Positions 6,282 to 7,226 of a stretch of 7,226 bases of DNA are shown here, piece after piece. A program made the position numbers and the translations under genes. The stretch comes from Marinosulfonomonas sp. (GTDB lineage: Bacteria; Pseudomonadota; Alphaproteobacteria; Rhodobacterales; Rhodobacteraceae): contig WGBJ01000085.1 in assembly GCA_015494385.1 (NCBI GenBank), forward strand, positions 1-7,226, given 5' to 3'. The notes below the pieces were generated by a model. It worked only from the letters and a program-made list of their open reading frames with translations. It was not told the DNA's origin and ran no database searches. How positions within the stretch are numbered: position 1 is the first letter of the stretch; each line of letters starts with the position of its first letter.

Positions 6282-6731
6282 TTATCCATCCAGCGATTCA
6301 ATATAGGCAATCCGCAGCATCCGCAGGGTCTGCTGATCGCCAATCCCGCCGAAAAACCCGAACAGGGCGGATTCAAACACGGGGCTTGCCCCTTTGATGC
6401 GCGAGAACAGCGTGATCGAGGAATGGAACTTCAACGCATCCACCCCGCCGAAAACCGTCTCGGCTCCGTCTGCACGATGTTTGATCGCCAGTTTGGTGCA
6501 CTGGATCAGCCGCTTGCCCAAAACGGGGTGCGCCAGATAGGCCGCTGCCTCGTCCCGATCCGCGATGCCGTAGAATTGCGAGGTCTGGCTGTATCCCAGC
6601 CCCTCTAGCTGCGGAAAAATATACCACATCCAGTGGCTTGCCTTGCGGCCTTTTTCCAACTCGGCCAGCACGTTGTCGTAAACGGCGTCCTGCGCCGAAA
6701 CAAAGCGGTCAAAATCATAATGCGTTTCCAT
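6282..6731 (-). CDS. DUF1810 family protein
   Basis: A 149-aa soluble protein with no signal peptide or membrane segment, so presumably cytosolic. The opening [42 protein letters not shown] (residues 5-46) matches the DUF1810 signature, including the WMWYIFPQ core. It is followed by ...[14 protein letters not shown] (66-79) and the [10 protein letters not shown] segment (98-108). Full length for the family, no frameshift. Biochemical function is not established to my knowledge; older annotations as calpastatin-like are not meaningful. The start ATG 6731..6729 has AGGT 8 nt upstream and sits inside a large palindrome (6722-6770). Divergent from metG. Its stop is 16 bp from the ATPase -35, and no terminator is visible, so some read-through into the ATPase is possible. 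Confidence 0.88.
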   Translation of the reverse strand: METHYDFDRFVSAQDAVYDNVLAELEKGRKASHWMWYIFPQLEGLGYSQTSQFYGIADRDEAAAYLAHPVLGKRLIQCTKLAIKHRADGAETVFGGVDALKFHSSITLFSRIKGASPVFESALFGFFGGIGDQQTLRMLRIAYIESLDG

Positions 6732-6770
6732 AAGGGCGGACCTAGCACAAAACCGCCCCTATGGAAACGC
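6722..6770. promoter_or_regulatory. 18-bp-arm palindrome across the DUF1810 start codon
   Basis: Arms 6722-6739 and 6753-6770 match at 17 of 18 positions around a 13-nt loop (6740-6752). The one mismatch (6733/6759) becomes a U-G pair in the minus-strand RNA. The DUF1810 start codon (6731..6729) is in the 3' arm of that RNA hairpin and its AGGT ribosome site lies at the loop edge. Coding bases of codons 1-4 take part in the pairing. No T-run follows on the minus strand; on the plus strand GCC follows, so terminator function is unlikely. The rest of the DUF1810-metG gap (6771-6846) shows no convincing promoter. Confidence 0.65.
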
Positions 6771-6846
6771 GCCGATGCGCGCACCCCCTAGCCCTGCCTG
6801 TCGCCTTGCGCTAAACAACATCCAACACAAACAAAGGCATCCCGAA

Positions 6847-7226
6847 ATGGCACGTATCCTCATCACCTCCGCCCTGCCCTATATCAACGGCATCAAACAT
6901 CTGGGCAATCTGGTCGGCAGCCAACTGCCCGCCGATCTGTTCGCCCGTTACAATCGCGGGCGCGGCAACGAGGTGATGTTCATCTGTGCCACGGACGAAC
7001 ACGGCACCCCCGCCGAACTGGCCGCCGCCAAGGCCGGTCAGCCGGTGGCGGAATACTGCGCCGAACTGCATGATGTGCAGGCAGATATTGCCAAGCGGTT
7101 TGGTCTGTCGTTCGATTATTTCGGTCGCTCCTCCAGCCCGCAAAATCACCGGCTAACGCAGCACCTTGCCGCCAAACTGGCCGACAACGACCTGATCGAG
7201 GAAGTCAGCGAAAAGCAGGTCTATTC
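6847..7226 (+). CDS. metG: Methionyl-tRNA synthetase, 5' part (runs off right edge)
   Basis: The frame is open from ATG 6847 to the window end (126 codons plus 2 nt), with AAAGG 9 nt upstream. It is the catalytic Rossmann domain of a class I aminoacyl-tRNA synthetase that charges tRNA-Met with methionine. The HIGH-equivalent appears in [13 protein letters not shown] (9-21) with His18-Leu-Gly-Asn21; Asn in the last position is usual for alphaproteobacterial Met[17 protein letters not shown] (45-60) is the next conserved MetG block, followed by the connective-region start [13 protein letters not shown] (89-101). The KMSKS loop and anticodon-binding domain are beyond the window. Nothing indicates a pseudogene. 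It is divergent from the DUF1810 gene; the 76 bp between the palindrome and the ATG show no clear promoter. Confidence 0.95.
   Translation, partial: MARILITSALPYINGIKHLGNLVGSQLPADLFARYNRGRGNEVMFICATDEHGTPAELAAAKAGQPVAEYCAELHDVQADIAKRFGLSFDYFGRSSSPQNHRLTQHLAAKLADNDLIEEVSEKQVY

Noticed and set aside
6771..6846. A metG leader switch or riboswitch
   Set aside because: The short stretch has no recognisable aptamer, T-box or attenuator features; only a ribosome site is seen.
6811..7149. Minus-strand open frame of 112 codons at the right end
   Set aside because: It is antisense to metG, whose catalytic motifs are unmistakable on the plus strand.

Overview
The window looks like ordinary chromosome of an alphaproteobacterium, most likely a Rhodobacteraceae/Roseobacter-group organism. 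This rests on the GC-rich coding sequence with C/G-rich third positions, the alphaproteobacterial form of MetG (HLGN instead of HLGH), and the types of lipoprotein, lipocalin, DsrE and DUF1810 proteins present. The taxonomic call is inference from recognised protein style, not from a search. I see no phage, transposon, CRISPR, tRNA or rRNA.

Layout. Positions 1-887 (minus strand) hold a compact run of three envelope genes: a Cys-rich lipoprotein, a lipocalin-like lipoprotein that starts at TTG inside the end of the first gene, and the first 28 codons of an exported protein that runs off the left edge. Upstream on the same strand are a Tas-like aldo/keto reductase (950-1993) and a periplasmic DsrE-family protein (2068-2502). 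Divergent from DsrE is a 12-TM MFS transporter of the YcaD type (2673-3896, plus). It converges on a zinc/cadmium/lead P1B-type ATPase (4090-6198, minus), and the gap between them carries two related terminator hairpins in opposite orientation. Upstream of the ATPase is a promoter with a MerR-family architecture: a 19-bp spacer with a dyad in it. Then come a DUF1810 gene (6282-6731, minus) and, divergent from it, the 5' part of metG (6847 to the right edge).

How the genes relate. The ATPase exports divalent soft metals and is probably induced through its MerR-type promoter by a regulator encoded elsewhere. The three left-hand genes all act in the envelope and are probably co-transcribed. The rest look like independent housekeeping or accessory functions.

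The least-explained features are non-coding. A 14-bp-arm hairpin abuts the start codon of the aldo/keto reductase, and an 18-bp-arm palindrome straddles the start codon of the DUF1810 gene. In each, the only mismatch becomes a G-U pair in the sense RNA. A conserved terminator-like repeat is also shared by the MFS and ATPase genes. I found no convincing multi-gene novel system; the coding content is mostly routine.
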